This document shows positions 5,924-8,225 of a DNA stretch of 8,225 nucleotides, piece after piece. Source of the stretch: a bacterium (GTDB lineage Bacteria; JALSQH01); contig JALTID010000179.1 of NCBI GenBank assembly GCA_027004335.1, positions 1 through 8,225 on the forward strand. Direction: 5' to 3'. The position numbers and the translations under genes are program-made. How positions within the stretch are numbered: position 1 is the stretch's first letter; each line of letters opens with the position of its first letter. The notes under the pieces were generated by a model. The model had not been told where the DNA came from, made no database searches, and saw only the letters and a program-made list of their open reading frames with translations.

Positions 5924-7684
5924 ATGGAGAAGAAAAAGGATGAGGAGCATATGGATGAAGTAAAAGCGGTTGAAGAAGAAGATTTTGATTTTGCTAAAAT
6001 GCTTGAACAGATTGTCACGCAATTTTCAGAGGGAAATGTTGTAACAGGTCGTGTTATTCGTGTTGAGAAAGATACTATTTTTGTAGATATAGGATATAAG
6101 TCGGAGGGTATTGTTCCTGCTTCCGAATTCCGTCTTCCTGATGGAACTATGAGAGTTGAAGAGGGTGATGAAATTGATGTTTATCTTGAACAGTTAGAAA
6201 CCCGTGATGGCCTTGTAAGACTTTCATGGGATAAAGCTGAAAAGATGAAGAGATGGGACGAAATTGAAAAAACCTCTGAAAACGGCGGAACAATGAAGGG
6301 CCTCATTGTTTCCACAGTCAAGGGTGGATTTACTGTAGATTTAGGTGGTATCAAAGCCTTTCTTCCCGCCTCACAGGCTGATGTAAAACCAATCAGGGAT
6401 CTAAGATCTCTTGTAGGCAAAGAATTTGATTTTAAAATTCTCAAACATAATAAGGTAAGAAGCAACATCGTGGTATCAAGGAGAGCTGTTCTGGAAGAGG
6501 AGAGAGAAAAAAAGAAAAAGGAATTGCTGGCAACCCTTAAAGAGGGGGATATTGTTGAGGGAATTGTAAAGAATGTTGTGGATTTTGGAATATTTGTTGA
6601 TCTTGGGGGGCTTGATGGGATGGTCCATGTGGGAGATGTAAGCTGGGGGAGAATTCCCGATATAAATGGAGCATATAAAATAGGTGATAAAGTAAAGGTT
6701 AAAATTCTAAGTCTTGATAGAGAAAAGGAGAGAGCACAGCTCAGTATAAAGCATCTTACCGAAGATCCATGGCTGAAAATTGAGGAGAAATTTCCTGTTG
6801 CCGAGGATTTTGAAGGTAAGGTGATAAGTGTCACAGATAATGGTGTAAGGGTAGAATTGGCTTATGGAATAGAAGGTTTTGTCCCCAAGGAGGAGGTTAG
6901 CTGGTCCAGGGATGTAAGAAACCCCAGTCAGGTTGTTCAGATTGGTCAGAGTGTTAAGGTGAAGGTGCTGGATTACAGAAAGAGTAGAAGAGAACTCTTC
7001 CTGAGTATAAGACAGGCAAAACCCAATCCATGGGATACTCTTACAGAAGTCTACAGTGTTGGAGACAAAGTTCATGGGAAGATCACAGGTTTTTTAGAAA
7101 ATGGAAACGGCATGTTTGTAGAAGTCCTGGAAGGGGTTGAGGGGCTTGTCAGAATAGGAGATGTTTCGTGGACTGAAAGGGTAGCCAATCTTAAAGACAG
7201 ATACAGGAGAGGCCAGGAGGTAGAGGTTAAGATTCTTTCCATAGATAAAGAAAACAGAAAGCTTTCCCTGGGGATCAAGCAACTTAGTGAAGATCCAGTG
7301 GCTAATTTCATTGATGAGCACAACAGAGGCGATGTGGTGGGGGGTAGAGTAACAAGAGTTACTAATTTTGGTGTTTTTGTTGAGCTCATGCCGGGTGTCG
7401 AGGCTCTCTTAAGAAGAGGAGAGGCGGATCTGGATGCAGGGGAGAAATTAGAGGATAAATTTAAACCTGAGGATGAAATCAGGGCAATGATTGTTTCTCT
7501 CAGCAAGGATGAGAGAAAAATAGGACTAAGTGTTAAAAAACTTACGGAAAAAGAAGAGGAGGAGGAACTGAAAAAATTCTCCGGGGGAGAAGAGACAAAA
7601 ATAGTTTTGGGGGATGTCCTGAAAAAAAGTATCAGTGTTGAAGAAGATTCTGAGGAAGAGCAGGAAAAAAGTGAAGAAGAATGA
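5924..7684 (+). CDS. rpsA: 30S ribosomal protein S1, six S1 domains
   Basis: S1 sits on the 30S subunit and helps load and unfold mRNA at initiation. The 586 residues contain six S1/OB-fold repeats at about 36-102, 120-185, 207-277, 294-364, 379-452 and 467-537. Repeat 3 is the most canonical (DFGIFVDLGGLDGMVHVGDVSW, near 220-241). Repeats 1 and 2 are the divergent ribosome-docking type, and repeat 2 reads GGFTVDLGGIKAFLPASQAD. Repeat 5 has ENGNGMFVEV in place of the usual D-F/Y-G-x-F strand. The N-terminal 25 residues are highly charged, and the last 46 (541-586) form an acidic tail with 19 Glu or Asp. The length slightly exceeds the 557 residues of E. coli S1. Six repeats and length separate it from shorter Firmicute S1-like proteins. 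It stands 13 nt after ispH and overlaps the exchanger gene by ATGA. Confidence 0.96.
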   Translation: MEKKKDEEHMDEVKAVEEEDFDFAKMLEQIVTQFSEGNVVTGRVIRVEKDTIFVDIGYKSEGIVPASEFRLPDGTMRVEEGDEIDVYLEQLETRDGLVRLSWDKAEKMKRWDEIEKTSENGGTMKGLIVSTVKGGFTVDLGGIKAFLPASQADVKPIRDLRSLVGKEFDFKILKHNKVRSNIVVSRRAVLEEEREKKKKELLATLKEGDIVEGIVKNVVDFGIFVDLGGLDGMVHVGDVSWGRIPDINGAYKIGDKVKVKILSLDREKERAQLSIKHLTEDPWLKIEEKFPVAEDFEGKVISVTDNGVRVELAYGIEGFVPKEEVSWSRDVRNPSQVVQIGQSVKVKVLDYRKSRRELFLSIRQAKPNPWDTLTEVYSVGDKVHGKITGFLENGNGMFVEVLEGVEGLVRIGDVSWTERVANLKDRYRRGQEVEVKILSIDKENRKLSLGIKQLSEDPVANFIDEHNRGDVVGGRVTRVTNFGVFVELMPGVEALLRRGEADLDAGEKLEDKFKPEDEIRAMIVSLSKDERKIGLSVKKLTEKEEEEELKKFSGGEETKIVLGDVLKKSISVEEDSEEEQEKSEEE

Positions 7685-8225
7685 TAGAAGTCTGGGGAAT
7701 TTTCCTTATTTCTGCCCTCTTAGTTGTCTGGGGAGGAATTTCTCTCACTTCAAAAGTTGATTATATTGCAGAAAAAAGGGGATTATCAAAAGGGTGGCTT
7801 GGTTTTATTTTACTTGCATCAATAACCTCTCTGCCTGAATTTATAACCACCATATATTCTGCGGCCTTTCTCCATGTTGATAACCAGGCCATCGGCAATG
7901 TTTTTGGAAGTAATCTTTTTAATGTTTTAATTTTCGTAATTATTTCTTTCTCTGCTACCACTGCTGCTGTTCATGTTGAGGGGAAACTGGAAAATTCTGT
8001 TAGTAACCTTCTTGCGGGTCTTTTCTACATTTTTATTACAGCTTCGCTTCTCTTTTTGCTGGTGTTTGAAAAAAATATTTCTGGAAATATCACCTTCCTG
8101 AAAATAGATATCCTGAGCTGGTTCATTTTTATTTTTTACCCCTTTGCGGCTTACTATGTCTGGAAAAATTCCTCTTCTGGTAAAAAGGAGGTCGAGAAAG
8201 AGGAAGTTTCCTCAAAGGTGTACTG
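7681..8225 (+). CDS. CaCA-family sodium/calcium exchanger-like membrane protein (N-terminal half, runs off the window)
   Basis: I translated this from the ATG that overlaps the rpsA stop (ATGA). It stays open for 181 codons to the window edge. The protein is strongly hydrophobic, with likely membrane segments near 4-22, 37-62, 76-97, 108-129 and 145-160. Residues 44-81 form an alpha-1 repeat of the Ca2+:cation antiporter family: ITSLPEFITT with E53 as the ion-binding acidic residue, then DNQAIGNVFGSNLFNV (67-82). The usual GTSLPE reads ITSLPE here. A charged, lysine/glutamate-rich stretch (162-180) follows segment five, which fits the cytoplasmic loop before the second half. The alpha-2 repeat would lie beyond the window. 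The transported ion (Ca2+, Na+, K+ or H+) cannot be told. No clear Shine-Dalgarno precedes the start, so translation probably depends on ribosomes finishing rpsA. Confidence 0.85.
   Translation, partial: MIEVWGIFLISALLVVWGGISLTSKVDYIAEKRGLSKGWLGFILLASITSLPEFITTIYSAAFLHVDNQAIGNVFGSNLFNVLIFVIISFSATTAAVHVEGKLENSVSNLLAGLFYIFITASLLFLLVFEKNISGNITFLKIDILSWFIFIFYPFAAYYVWKNSSSGKKEVEKEEVSSKVY

Noticed and set aside
5890-5930. A possible IspH-S1 fusion protein as found in some Clostridia.
   Set aside because: ispH ends in a clear TGA, rpsA is in a different frame, and an AAGGAG with correct spacing precedes its own ATG.
6181-6834. A long open frame of 217 codons on the minus strand inside rpsA, with another of 144 codons at 7072-7506.
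   Set aside because: Both lie wholly inside a clear six-repeat S1 gene. Their translations are low-complexity Ser/Leu/Pro-rich readings of the Glu/Lys/Arg-rich sense codons, with no domain or start signal.

Overview
This window is a continuous, one-strand block of conserved bacterial housekeeping genes. From left to right it holds pheA (chorismate mutase / prephenate dehydratase / ACT), a hisC-type aminotransferase, tyrA (prephenate dehydrogenase), aroA (EPSP synthase), cmk (cytidylate kinase), ispH (HMB-PP reductase), rpsA (ribosomal protein S1) and the first half of a CaCA-family sodium/calcium exchanger-like membrane protein that runs off the right edge. All seven complete genes look intact, with the family motifs in place. 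I see no mobile element, CRISPR array, RNA gene or frameshift.

Layout. Positions 1-82 are the only noncoding stretch of any size. They hold a weak promoter candidate, a T-run that could be the end of an upstream terminator, and the pheA ribosome binding site. From 83 onward the genes are packed with no usable gap: overlaps of 8, 1, 4, 4 and 11 nt, then a 13-nt spacer before rpsA, then a 4-nt overlap into the exchanger gene. No terminator-like hairpin was noticed inside, so the simplest reading is one polycistronic unit with translational coupling.

How the genes work together. AroA makes EPSP, the precursor of chorismate. PheA takes chorismate through prephenate to phenylpyruvate. TyrA takes prephenate to 4-hydroxyphenylpyruvate. 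The HisC-type enzyme can transaminate these keto acids to Phe and Tyr, and may also serve histidine synthesis. The second half (cmk, ispH, rpsA) is a widespread bacterial gene neighbourhood linking CMP phosphorylation, the last step of the MEP isoprenoid pathway and translation initiation. The exchanger gene has no obvious functional tie to the rest.

Organism. The aromatic genes followed by cmk-ispH-rpsA resemble an order I recall from Deltaproteobacteria such as Geobacter and related anaerobic lineages, while hisC-tyrA-aroA also recalls Bacillus. Base composition is AT-leaning, Arg codons are overwhelmingly AGA/AGG, ATA is common for Ile, and the proteins are rich in Lys and Glu. This would suit a thermophilic or moderately thermophilic anaerobic bacterium, but it is inference and I cannot name a genus. 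I looked for an undescribed system and did not find one. The points worth a second look concern gene coupling and regulation.
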